Source: a virus. Taken from it: a DNA stretch of 64,000 nt. Below are positions 26,129-34,541 of the stretch, one piece after another (the first letter of the stretch is position 1; each line of letters starts with the position of its first letter). Below the pieces are notes generated by a model. It did not search any database, was not told the DNA's origin, and worked only from the letters and a program-made list of their open reading frames with translations. The position numbers and the translations under genes were made by a program. The stretch is taken from IMG/VR virus record IMGVR_UViG_3300031673_000012, positions 21,419-85,418 of that record; one strand, given 5' to 3'.

Positions 26129-27655
26129 TTAATCGATATATACACCTTCACCCTGAACAAGCATCAGATTAAATATTAATTCCTGAAGAGATGGGATTGG
26201 CCATATTTTCAAGTTAATTTTATATTTCCCATTCTGAACATCAACAGGATCATTAACTTGAAGATCATCTATAGTATTTGCAAACTGGTCTCCATAATAT
26301 TCGTATTTATAGATTGCCCTATAAGCCGGAGAAGATAATTTATCCAGATAAGGTTTTAGATGATAATAGATTTTATTAAAAGTAATGGGATCTGTCGGTT
26401 CTTCCAAATAGGATTCCAGAATTGGTTTTAAAGTTTTTTTCATCCAGAGAACCAACATAACTACACTTAAAAATTTCTCTTGATTATTTGCAAACTGAGC
26501 TGAAAAATTACCAGAAAGTTGAACTATCCCATTTTTCTGAACCATCATATTAATTTGAGAATTTGCTAATAAATTAAGATCAGCAAAAGAAGCAGGAGTA
26601 CCAAAATTATTCACAACCCCAATAGCATCCTGAACAGCCCCTTTAGTTTGACCGGCAAGAGAATACCATTCACCAAAATTATTATGAACATAAGCAGCTA
26701 TTCCAAGAATATCCCCCATTTCTGACATAGCTTTTTCCTGAAGAGTTTTTTCTTCTCTAATCCTAATTCCCCCACCATAGATAGCTCCATATTTAGAATC
26801 ACTAGCAATAACTACTCTTTCTGCTACTAAGGTAGTTGCAGTAACAAGAGAATTTGGTAAATGAGCAAAGAATACCAGATCTTTTCTAGCAGTAGCATAA
26901 GTAATTCCCGCAGCATTCACACCATCATCATCCTGTTCAGGAGCAGCTAAAATAAGACCATCATCAACCCCATCAAATGTAACCATAGCATTTGTATAAT
27001 CCCCAGCTACATGCCCAGTAGGATCAACTCCACCCGTAAATGCAGAAGCAGCAGCTACAGCTGGAATAAGTAATACAGCAGCAGAAGCATCAGCATAAGT
27101 AAAATCAAAATTTTGAGACATTGCCTTAACCTCATCCAAACAGGTCTGATTATTCGCAGTAGATGCAATAAAAGAACCAATATTTACATATACCTCATTA
27201 AGTTCAGGTTCAACATCATGGATAATTTCCATATTCCAATAATCAGATGACCCATTAGAAGCAGCTTTAATTTCAATCTTAAAGCTATTATAATTAACTC
27301 CTTTGTATTTTGGTTGAACAGAGAAAAGAGTAACTGGAGTACCATCACCGTTTGCTATATTCTTTGAAGAAGCTTTAACAGCTGGAGTTGCAGCTGCATC
27401 TACTCTACATACTCTCAATCTAGCACCCCGTACTAATGACCTTTTACAAAGATATGGAAAATCAGAAGTTTCCATGAAACCACCAAAAACTCTCTCAAAT
27501 TGAGGCCAACTATTTATTAGTGAAACGTTCAAAACTGGTTGTTCTACAGGACCCCTCTTAGTTATCCCTAATACGTAAAAAATACCCGGAGCAGGTGTAG
27601 ATACACCAGGTGTAAAATTCTTCACGTTAAATTGAACTTTAGCTGCGTCTGGCAT
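26129..27655 (-). CDS. Tail sheath protein
   Basis: The 508-residue protein is the contractile sheath. The N terminus has FTPGVSTPAPGIFYVLGITKRGPVEQPVLNVSLINSWPQFERVFGGF, typical of sheath proteins (PGVY, G.a.rGP.n.P..v.s..eF...FG). The C-terminal domain (about residues 370-508) has the conserved insertion and end seen in the family, including VNDPVDVQNGKYKINLKIWPIPSLQELIF. It precedes the tube gene by 21 bases. Its presence shows a contractile tail. Confidence 0.92.
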   Translation of the reverse strand: MPDAAKVQFNVKNFTPGVSTPAPGIFYVLGITKRGPVEQPVLNVSLINSWPQFERVFGGFMETSDFPYLCKRSLVRGARLRVCRVDAAATPAVKASSKNIANGDGTPVTLFSVQPKYKGVNYNSFKIEIKAASNGSSDYWNMEIIHDVEPELNEVYVNIGSFIASTANNQTCLDEVKAMSQNFDFTYADASAAVLLIPAVAAASAFTGGVDPTGHVAGDYTNAMVTFDGVDDGLILAAPEQDDDGVNAAGITYATARKDLVFFAHLPNSLVTATTLVAERVVIASDSKYGAIYGGGIRIREEKTLQEKAMSEMGDILGIAAYVHNNFGEWYSLAGQTKGAVQDAIGVVNNFGTPASFADLNLLANSQINMMVQKNGIVQLSGNFSAQFANNQEKFLSVVMLVLWMKKTLKPILESYLEEPTDPITFNKIYYHLKPYLDKLSSPAYRAIYKYEYYGDQFANTIDDLQVNDPVDVQNGKYKINLKIWPIPSLQELIFNLMLVQGEGVYID

Positions 27656-27716
27656 AATTATTAAATTTTATGATTTTAAATCTTTTTATTTAATATATAA
27701 AACTATGGTATTGTAC

Positions 27717-28433
27717 TCAAGTAATAACCATGGGGTCAGAATCATAACCCCAACTTCCATCCATATATTTCTGTAAATTAATATTTAATGTTATTTCACT
27801 TATCTTAGCAATAGTACCAGCCAATTCTATATCCTCTCTATCCCAAGCATCCGGTATTTCATAAGCATAAACATGTTCAATTATACCTTGTTGTATATCG
27901 CTTTGATCAAAATAGTTTAAATATCTTATAAAAAATAAATTAGACAAACTATTATACCATGGTAAATAACCTCTTCTTGGAATAGCCAAAGCTAATAAAG
28001 AATTTAATATTCTAGACTGAGCTATAGTATTTGATATAAGATGAAAATTAATATAAAAATCTACAGTTTGAGGGGGAGTGACCAAGGCTTTATATGGTTC
28101 CCCAATACCTTGATCCAAGAAGTACTTACGAGGGTCTCCCCCTAAAGCCCCGGATAAAAAATTACCAGAATCCATAACAATTCTTGGTATCTTTTCTATA
28201 CCCCTAGACTCACTGCTACCCCCGCTAAAAATTTCTATAGCAAACCCCTTAGCTCCATCTGCTATTGTTTTAATATCTGCCTTCCATTTATCCCAACCTA
28301 TTTGTGTATTTGGATAAGTAACATTATCAGCAATATCTGGTAAATATAATTTATCAACCAATTCTACACGAATAGCCTCAAATAAACTTCTTTCAATTAT
28401 TTCTTGAACGGTTGCTAAAGCTGTATCAGACAT
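27717..28433 (-). CDS. Tail/neck completion-like protein
   Basis: The 238-residue protein lies just upstream of the sheath gene, where tail completion (T4 gp15-like) proteins are often encoded. It has a hydrophobic strand-rich middle (VDFYINFHLISNTIAQSRILNSLLALAIPRRGYLPWY) and ends with WGYDSDPMVIT. No diagnostic motif was recognised. Its start overlaps the neck-like gene by one base. A role in capping the tail is inferred from position only. Confidence 0.5.
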   Translation of the reverse strand: MSDTALATVQEIIERSLFEAIRVELVDKLYLPDIADNVTYPNTQIGWDKWKADIKTIADGAKGFAIEIFSGGSSESRGIEKIPRIVMDSGNFLSGALGGDPRKYFLDQGIGEPYKALVTPPQTVDFYINFHLISNTIAQSRILNSLLALAIPRRGYLPWYNSLSNLFFIRYLNYFDQSDIQQGIIEHVYAYEIPDAWDREDIELAGTIAKISEITLNINLQKYMDGSWGYDSDPMVIT

Positions 28434-29011
28434 TATATAATAGGAGTTATATTAATCCCTTTTCTTTTTAAATTCCTAATTAAATGAAATTGCAAAAAAC
28501 TTTTTAAACCAGCCATCCCTTTCATATCACGTTTAAAAGTATCAGCAAAAATTGGCCTAGCTGGTATCCCCATACTCCAAGCTCCATGTTCAAGTATATT
28601 TGCATATTCACTAATAGTTAAAAGTTCACCCTCATGGGAATGATAAGGTACTCTCATTAACCCTCTAGGTATTCCAATTCCAAGTCTCCCACCCGGTAAA
28701 CCCATTATCCCAACTGCATTGTGCATAGCTCCACTCCAATAAAATAATCGAGCAGGACCACCGTACCTGGTTTTATATTGTTTATATTTAACTGAATGTC
28801 CAGGGTACCCAAATCTTTTACCACCAGTTCTTATATTTGTTTTTACACGATCTCGATATTCTTCAGCAAATTTTCTTTGAGCTGATTTAGCTGCCAACAT
28901 TAAATTAAGATCAATAGAACCCACCATCTGATTAAATCTTAACCAGTCTCCCTCCAATCTAATCCCTACATCAAATGCCCCTCTGGTTCTTACACCATGT
29001 CGTACAGCCAT
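28433..29011 (-). CDS. Neck/tail protein, HK97 gp10-like
   Basis: The 192-residue protein resembles small neck/tail completion proteins of the HK97 gp10 type. The middle has LFYWSGAMHNAVG and PGGRLGIGIPRG, and the C-terminal part has ISEYANILEHGAWSMGIPARPIFADTF, the usual 'E.G....iPaRPF' motif. The N terminus is Arg/Lys-rich. Such proteins join head and tail. It lies between two other putative connector genes. Confidence 0.65.
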   Translation of the reverse strand: MAVRHGVRTRGAFDVGIRLEGDWLRFNQMVGSIDLNLMLAAKSAQRKFAEEYRDRVKTNIRTGGKRFGYPGHSVKYKQYKTRYGGPARLFYWSGAMHNAVGIMGLPGGRLGIGIPRGLMRVPYHSHEGELLTISEYANILEHGAWSMGIPARPIFADTFKRDMKGMAGLKSFLQFHLIRNLKRKGINITPII

Positions 29012-29023
29012 AATAATTATAAA

Positions 29024-29482
29024 TTAATATTTAGCATCCCCAGTTTTAGTTTCTTCTCTTTTAAGAATTATATAAAATAATAATGATTCATCACCTGCCT
29101 GAGCTACTGGAGTTTCTCCTGCTGAACGGTATTTGATACCCATGTGAAAAAATTCATCTTGACCAGGGTCTAGAGCAAAAAATCCATCGGCATTCAAATA
29201 ACCATTATCAGCAAGATATTTTTTATTTAATATTATTACTGTGTTTTCCTTATCAATAGCTCCACCTATATTTTCATCTGTCATTGGCCGAGTAAAGAAA
29301 AAGTTATAAGCCATTAAACATTTTAATGGGATATCAACATAAACTTCATTAGATTGTATATCTTCCCCATACCTTTGAAAACCACGGGTATACCTACGCC
29401 ATGTAACAGTAGCCTGATTAAAAGAGTCATGAACACCATTAATGATATCTTTATATTGTTGCCATTGAGCTGTAGTTAACAT
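29024..29482 (-). CDS. Head-tail connector-like protein, unassigned
   Basis: The 152-residue protein is not firmly recognised. It looks beta-rich, with VYVDIPLKCLMAYNFFFTRPM and a C-terminal FHMGIKYRSAGETP ... LLFYIILKRE. The size and place fit a head-closure or adaptor protein. It is separated from the gp10-like gene by 12 bases and overlaps the membrane protein gene by one base. Confidence 0.5.
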   Translation of the reverse strand: MLTTAQWQQYKDIINGVHDSFNQATVTWRRYTRGFQRYGEDIQSNEVYVDIPLKCLMAYNFFFTRPMTDENIGGAIDKENTVIILNKKYLADNGYLNADGFFALDPGQDEFFHMGIKYRSAGETPVAQAGDESLLFYIILKREETKTGDAKY

Positions 29483-29898
29483 TAACTGTTACCCTTTCTT
29501 AAGATTAAACTTAATCCCACACATAATGCAAGAAATTGAAACATAGCCAGAAATTGAACGTGATCAATTCCCGACCAGTTAAAAAACCACTGCCATACCT
29601 GATCATATAATTTTGTTTTGCCAATATAAAATAGATCGAGTCTGGCACATTTATTTAATATCAAATTAAATAACGCAAATCGTAAAAGCACGTAACCAAT
29701 AATAACCCTTACAAAAATAGGTTTATATTCATACATTCTCAATCCAGTTTTCCAAGCAAATAAACCCAGAGTGGTACCCGACAGATAAATAAAATAAAAT
29801 ACTCCTGCAAGTGTCTTATGCCCCGCTAGCGCAAGTCCATCAGGGACAGCCTTAAAAACTATCAAAAAAAGAGCAAGAATAAAAATCTGCCAATTCAT
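29482..29898 (-). CDS. Small multi-pass membrane protein
   Basis: The 138-residue protein is strongly hydrophobic, with about four likely membrane segments (near residues 3-20, 30-50, 63-84 and 112-133). A basic stretch (LNKCARLDLFYIGKTKLYDQ) lies in the third loop. No known family was recognised. It is unusual in a run of virion genes. It could be a holin, a membrane anchor or a superinfection-exclusion protein; none of these can be told apart here. Confidence 0.6.
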   Translation of the reverse strand: MNWQIFILALFLIVFKAVPDGLALAGHKTLAGVFYFIYLSGTTLGLFAWKTGLRMYEYKPIFVRVIIGYVLLRFALFNLILNKCARLDLFYIGKTKLYDQVWQWFFNWSGIDHVQFLAMFQFLALCVGLSLILRKGNS

Positions 29899-30299
29899 TA
29901 TCTTTTTTTAATAATTAAAAACTTATATTTTTCAATTACACTTGGATCAATAACTCCAAGTGTATCAAAAGCAACTAATATAATGGTATTCATTGAATAA
30001 CTAAACATCACATACGCTGCATAACCTTCTGTATCTGCAAAAATAAATGGTAAAGGATACCATGCCTCATCTATAAAAAAAAATCCTAAAACAGTTCCAT
30101 TATTAACAACATCTTCATCTATCGCTGTATTTACAAGAGCATAAACATTAGCTACCCTCCCCATAAATTCACCTTCAATCCATGAAATAGAAGTTGCTAA
30201 TAAAATAAAAGTTGTAATTCCAGGTATACCGAGAACCGTCTTGAGTGCGGAATTTGTAGCACCATCCAATTCAGATGGTTTCTTTCCAATTAAAGTCAT
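29898..30299 (-). CDS. Hypothetical virion-cluster protein
   Basis: The 133-residue protein is not recognised. It begins with a polar segment (GKKPSELDGATNSALKTVLGIPG), then a hydrophobic strand (TTFILLATSISWIEGEF) and several further strands, ending in KYKFLIIKKR. It overlaps the membrane protein gene by one base and may be co-expressed with it. Confidence 0.5.
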   Translation of the reverse strand: MTLIGKKPSELDGATNSALKTVLGIPGITTFILLATSISWIEGEFMGRVANVYALVNTAIDEDVVNNGTVLGFFFIDEAWYPLPFIFADTEGYAAYVMFSYSMNTIILVAFDTLGVIDPSVIEKYKFLIIKKR

Positions 30300-30311
30300 A
30301 ATATTAATTTA

Positions 30312-30425
30312 TTAAATTAATAATTTTATATAAAACTGACCATCTTCAGTACTGATATAAAACTGACCATCCTCAGTTAATAAAGCTATACCAATAAATT
30401 GAAAATTAGTTATAATGAATTTCAT
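30312..30425 (-). CDS. Micro-protein with internal TEDGQFYI duplication
   Basis: A 37-codon frame starts at ATG 30425 and stops at 30312. It encodes a short hydrophobic start (MKFIITNFQFIGIALL) followed by two almost adjacent copies of TEDGQFYI. The DNA shows this as a direct repeat of about 22 bases near 30325-30375. Short proteins with repeated 'EDG' strands are common near phage virion genes. It fits neatly between two genes with small spacers, which supports it being real. Confidence 0.55.
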   Translation of the reverse strand: MKFIITNFQFIGIALLTEDGQFYISTEDGQFYIKLLI

Positions 30426-30430
30426 ATCTT

Positions 30431-31297
30431 TTATCCTTGTGATGGTTCAAACTCTGAAGTTGAATCAGAGAGAGTAGGGTAAACCCAATCTGGATTTTGA
30501 AAATACTTTGGAGTAATTATCATATTTCTCTCTGCACACATTGGTAATTTAACCTGAAGAAATTCTGAGAGCCCACAAATATCTTCTTTAAAAGTATCAA
30601 GAGCACTTACTCCTTGAGCATTTCGTTTAAACATAGTTTCAATAGTATCCCCAACTGGAAAATATTCCACTCTAGTTGGACCAGTTTCTATACTCTTAAC
30701 TCCTCCCTGACCAGTAGATTCTGAAGAAGTGAATGAACCACCAAAGAACCCAATTAAATTTCCCTTAGCTGCTAAAATTAAGGCATCATAAACAACCAAT
30801 TTAGCTAATAAAGCATTTACTAATATAGGCCATTTTTCTTCAATATTCAAATCCTGGTCAGCAATATTAAAAGCTGATTGTAATATCTTTCTCCAAAAGA
30901 AAATTCTTTGATTACGATAATCCTCGGATAATACTATGTTAGCGGGTAATTCTGCATTTAAATAAGCCTGAATAGTTTCAGAGAAAGGAACATAATCCAA
31001 TACAGTTATGTTTCCTTTTACTAAAGGTATAACTTCTGTCGATACTTTTGTTTCTTCTATAATATATTCAAAAGTCCCATTAATAGCAGAATGAGTAATA
31101 GTAAATGGTACTGTAATTTTACCGTTTATTTCATCTACATTACAAACTATTTCAATTGGAGTTAGGGTTAGATAGAGTAAACACTTAGCTGTACTATCAA
31201 CCATATTATAAATAGTCCCATCAAAATTAGTAAACTTAAATACTTTACTCTCTGCTTTACCTTTTATTAATTTAAAATCAATTTCCTTTACAGTCAT
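30431..31297 (-). CDS. Virion-cluster protein with Ig-like N-terminal half
   Basis: The 288-residue protein has an N-terminal beta-rich part (KVFKFTNFDGTIYNMVDSTAKCLLYL ... FEYIIEE) resembling the upper-baseplate/BppU-type immunoglobulin-like domain. The helical C-terminal half (EKWPILVNALLAKLVVYDALILAAKG) is followed by the polar stretch GGVKSIETGPTRVEYFPVGD. The C-terminal half is reminiscent of small connector proteins. Function is uncertain. It lies among unassigned structural genes between the neck and the fibre-type genes. Confidence 0.5.
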   Translation of the reverse strand: MTVKEIDFKLIKGKAESKVFKFTNFDGTIYNMVDSTAKCLLYLTLTPIEIVCNVDEINGKITVPFTITHSAINGTFEYIIEETKVSTEVIPLVKGNITVLDYVPFSETIQAYLNAELPANIVLSEDYRNQRIFFWRKILQSAFNIADQDLNIEEKWPILVNALLAKLVVYDALILAAKGNLIGFFGGSFTSSESTGQGGVKSIETGPTRVEYFPVGDTIETMFKRNAQGVSALDTFKEDICGLSEFLQVKLPMCAERNMIITPKYFQNPDWVYPTLSDSTSEFEPSQG

Positions 31298-31330
31298 AAT
31301 TATATATTTATTATATAAACTATAGTGTTG

Positions 31331-31606
31331 TTATTGTGTTTCGGTCTCTAAAATAACAATAGTTATAAATTCTGATTCCTTAGTTACAGGAGTTTCTTTC
31401 TGAACCATTTCAACATTAAGATCTGAATCCCCTACTTGAACCTCCATTGGCTCGAGTTCATCAACCATGATAGCTTCTAATTCTAATACTTCAACATCGA
31501 ATTCCTGCCCATAAATAATACTCCCAGTTGAAATATTTAAGAAATGTTCTAAAGCTGTTCCTGTAGTTAAAGTTGATATTTCGACTAACCTTTCTCCTGT
31601 TGTCAT
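31331..31606 (-). CDS. Acidic hypothetical protein
   Basis: The 91-residue protein is very acidic in its second half (EVLELEAIMVDELEPMEVQVGD) and begins with MTTGERLVEISTLTTGTALEHFLNI. No family was recognised. It overlaps the next virion gene by one base, so it is probably expressed with the structural genes. Confidence 0.5.
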   Translation of the reverse strand: MTTGERLVEISTLTTGTALEHFLNISTGSIIYGQEFDVEVLELEAIMVDELEPMEVQVGDSDLNVEMVQKETPVTKESEFITIVILETETQ

Positions 31607-32076
31607 TATGGTAATACTTTATCCCAAACAGCATCGGCATTTCCAGAAGCATCAGGTATACCCATTAATTGATCATGTTCTTCAATAGATAATCCACTTC
31701 CAATAGTTTTAACAATTAACCCGGCTGAATTTGTTGGAATAACCTGTACTTGATTCTGAACTAATATACCACCTACCGCATCAAAGATATTATTATTACT
31801 TCCTATTAATATTACAGTATATTGACCATCCTCATATTCAACAGAGTATGGTGGTAATATTGATATTGCTCTTGCGTATGTAATTCCTGCTACTGTAACT
31901 TCTGTATTATGATTATGTGTTTTTTGTTGAACAATTCCCTCTTCACTATCTTCCCATGATTTAAGTTGTAATCTAAAAGTATTTGTATCATGATTATATA
32001 ATGTTCCAGATATAAAAATTAAATCTACTTTTGGTACGAAAATCACATGGGTTAAAGGATTAACAGAAATTGCCAT
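31606..32076 (-). CDS. Hypothetical virion protein with strand-rich core
   Basis: The 156-residue protein begins with a beta-rich domain (HVIFVPKVDLIFISGTLYNHDTNTFRLQL). It then has an EDGQYTVILIGSNNNIFDAV segment and QVIPTNSAGLIVKTIGSG, which recalls widespread phage surface-protein modules. The end, IEEHDQLMGIP, leads to WDKVLP. It probably belongs to a surface or fibre-anchor protein. Function is not known. Confidence 0.5.
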   Translation of the reverse strand: MAISVNPLTHVIFVPKVDLIFISGTLYNHDTNTFRLQLKSWEDSEEGIVQQKTHNHNTEVTVAGITYARAISILPPYSVEYEDGQYTVILIGSNNNIFDAVGGILVQNQVQVIPTNSAGLIVKTIGSGLSIEEHDQLMGIPDASGNADAVWDKVLP

Positions 32077-32321
32077 TATTCAGTTCCTCCACTAAATAAT
32101 TTTGTTTGAACTCCAGCTAATTGAATTTTAAATTGTTCTATTTGTGCTTTTTGTGCTCTTAATTCTGCTTCTAATGAAAAAATTTTTTCCCGCATCTCTC
32201 TCAATTCTCTTCGAGTTTCTTTTGAATAAGCAATTACTGTCATTACATTTCTCGTAGTAACTTCTTCAAAAGCTTTTTTTAATTCTTTTTCTCCTGATTG
32301 GAATATTTCATCTTTACTCAT
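32076..32321 (-). CDS. Coiled-coil protein
   Basis: The 81-residue protein is almost entirely a predicted coiled coil: from about residue 30 the sequence is a heptad-rich run (ETRRELREMREKIFSLEAEL, then RAQKAQIEQFKIQL). It overlaps the upstream 606-residue gene by eight bases. It may form a trimeric or dimeric stalk or an oligomerisation partner for the neighbouring surface proteins. Confidence 0.6.
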   Translation of the reverse strand: MSKDEIFQSGEKELKKAFEEVTTRNVMTVIAYSKETRRELREMREKIFSLEAELRAQKAQIEQFKIQLAGVQTKLFSGGTE

Positions 32322-34134
32322 CTGGTATCATTTGAATTATTTGATTAAGTCCTGTAACACTATCTACGGTTCCTACTATTGGACTTTGCTGATATAAAAT
32401 ACCTGAAGTAGCCCTTCTAACTCTTCCTATTACTGGTTGATCTATACCTACAATTCTCACATCTTCAATTTCTCCAATAGAATCAGTTATCCCATTAATA
32501 AAAGCAAAAGTTGCTAATATTGTTCCAGTAGCAGGAGAACTTGCAGACTCAACCATTGTATATGAATATGAATTATCACTTATATAGGTAATTTCATATG
32601 CTCCATTATATGCTTCTTCATTAGCTCCAAGTATAATTATATTATCTCCTGAACTTAAACCATGATCTGTATGAGTTACAGTTGCAGTTGTTCCCGAGCT
32701 TACTATTGTAACTAAATCTTGATAAGGAAAATTAGTATCATCAGTAACCCATAAAAGAACTCTTGCTCCTATAACTTCATCTCCTGAAAGAATATCTTTT
32801 ACTATTATCTTTGTTGTAACAGATGCTCCAAGAAATGTAACTGTACTACCAGTATAAGTACTTGGATCGGATCCATCATTTTTATAAATCCCAATAGCAC
32901 TACCTGATGTATTATTTACAGCATAAGTATTACCTGAAAAAGTTAAATTATAATATGCAAATGGACTTCCAGTTGCACTTGGGTGTTGGACTCCTGCTCC
33001 AGTTGTATTAGCAATAAATTTAGAGTTTTTAATATTAGTACTACTACTCCAAAGTAATGCTCCAAGTGTACTTGTAGTTTCAGAAAAAGTAATATTTCTT
33101 GCTACTACCGCTCCAATATCTATTTGTCCACACGCTTGAAATACTACACCTGCAAGTATATGAGATGTATCAGAACCAAAATCTATTCCTTGATCAACTA
33201 ACTGAAACTTAGTATTATATAATTCTAATACATCTAAATTAGAATCAGTAAAATCAACATATAATTCTGGACCAGCACTAAGATAAGTTGATCCTGATCG
33301 ACCATTTATTGTATCTCCACTACCTACAACAACTCCATCAATAAATGTATTAGTTCCTGTAGAATTTCCTACTGCTGATATATTATAAGTTAAGGCACCA
33401 CTATCAAGAAATACTACTGTAGCATTTTGATCTTTAAAATATGTTGTAGTAGTACCACTATTATCTCCAAATGTTATATCTCCTTGTACTCCATAAACAC
33501 CAGGTTGATATTCCATTACTATTCCATAAGCCTTACCTGCTGATGTACTTGCATCATCAGCTGCTATTTCTGCCCATATACCAGGATCACCTGATGTTCC
33601 TCCTTTTATATTAAGTCCTGTTCCATGACGAGCTATATCAATAAAACAGTTTTCTGTACCCCCTAGAGATTTAGCAAGTGTTTTAAATCCAACTCCAACT
33701 TGAGTAATAGAACCCCATACCATTGAACCCTCACTACCTGCTAATGTTGACTTATAAGTAGGCAAATTATTAGCATCAAGCATATAACAAGTCCAACCAC
33801 CAACGTTAAATGCTGGATAATAATTACTACCTCCTACATGATATGCCATCCTATTTGTCCCATCTCCTACAACAATTCTTACCCCACCATTTTCAATAGT
33901 ATCCATCTGTCCTCTTGGAGACATCCAAATATATATCTTTCTATTTAAAGCATTAAATGAAGAAACAGTTTGATATCCCTGTACGGTGGAATTAGAAACA
34001 ACAACACCTAAACAGTTCGTACCTTCCCTCTGAAATCCTGCAAAAGTATCAAATGTTATACCTACCCAAGTGCCAATGGTATCAGCATCCCAAAGTTCTG
34101 TCATTGTTTCTGTTATGGTTATACTTACTGCCAT
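32314..34134 (-). CDS. Large beta-helix-like virion surface protein
   Basis: The 606-residue protein is rich in Gly, Thr, Ser and Asn and looks like a beta-helix or beta-sandwich surface protein. The first 200 residues have a lectin-like pattern (ELWDADTIGTWVG, YIWMSPRGQMD). Residues about 210-430 have repeated short strands with Asn/Thr turns typical of parallel beta-helices. The last 150 residues form a smaller domain with VTHTDHGLSSGDNIIILGA, seen in many phage structural proteins. Carbohydrate binding on the capsid or fibre is possible. Cysteines are few. Confidence 0.6.
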   Translation of the reverse strand: MAVSITITETMTELWDADTIGTWVGITFDTFAGFQREGTNCLGVVVSNSTVQGYQTVSSFNALNRKIYIWMSPRGQMDTIENGGVRIVVGDGTNRMAYHVGGSNYYPAFNVGGWTCYMLDANNLPTYKSTLAGSEGSMVWGSITQVGVGFKTLAKSLGGTENCFIDIARHGTGLNIKGGTSGDPGIWAEIAADDASTSAGKAYGIVMEYQPGVYGVQGDITFGDNSGTTTTYFKDQNATVVFLDSGALTYNISAVGNSTGTNTFIDGVVVGSGDTINGRSGSTYLSAGPELYVDFTDSNLDVLELYNTKFQLVDQGIDFGSDTSHILAGVVFQACGQIDIGAVVARNITFSETTSTLGALLWSSSTNIKNSKFIANTTGAGVQHPSATGSPFAYYNLTFSGNTYAVNNTSGSAIGIYKNDGSDPSTYTGSTVTFLGASVTTKIIVKDILSGDEVIGARVLLWVTDDTNFPYQDLVTIVSSGTTATVTHTDHGLSSGDNIIILGANEEAYNGAYEITYISDNSYSYTMVESASSPATGTILATFAFINGITDSIGEIEDVRIVGIDQPVIGRVRRATSGILYQQSPIVGTVDSVTGLNQIIQMIPDE

Positions 34135-34541
34135 GACTTTTTAAACCTATCATATAAAATTATTGATGCCGTATGTATCCCCTGCATAAGACCAGAATCT
34201 CTTGGAGTTTCAACCTTTAAAGAAATATCAATTCCTCTCTTTAAAAGTGGAGTTAAATTTACTCCACTTTTACCAAAAATATATAAAACATTTTCTGGGT
34301 GTATAAAATCTTTTAATCTAACACTTCCTTTTTCATGCAAAAATATAATATTTAAATCCCTATTTTCTTCAAGAACTTCTTGCATTGTCTGACGTTCTGT
34401 AAGATATTGATTTAATATTCCAGAAACAGGAACCATATAAAATTGATCAACAAGAAATTCCCTTACTAACAATTCCCACACATTTATTTCCATAAGAGGA
34501 GCATTCCAAGTCCTCTCCCACATTCCTGCAATCTTAATCAT
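34125..34541 (-). CDS. Hypothetical protein with faint SPOUT methyltransferase pattern
   Basis: The 138-residue protein is not firmly recognised. The second half (IHPENVLYIFGKSGVNLTPL ... DISLKVETPRD ... GIHTASIILYDRF) has the order of a SpoU/TrmD-type RNA methyltransferase knot: a strand plus glycine-rich loop, a strand ending in a Pro, then a helix of small residues ending ILYDRF. Key residues of that family are not all visible. It lies between two virion genes, overlapping the downstream one by ten bases and the upstream one by a base, so a structural role is equally possible. Confidence 0.45.
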   Translation of the reverse strand: MIKIAGMWERTWNAPLMEINVWELLVREFLVDQFYMVPVSGILNQYLTERQTMQEVLEENRDLNIIFLHEKGSVRLKDFIHPENVLYIFGKSGVNLTPLLKRGIDISLKVETPRDSGLMQGIHTASIILYDRFKKSWQ

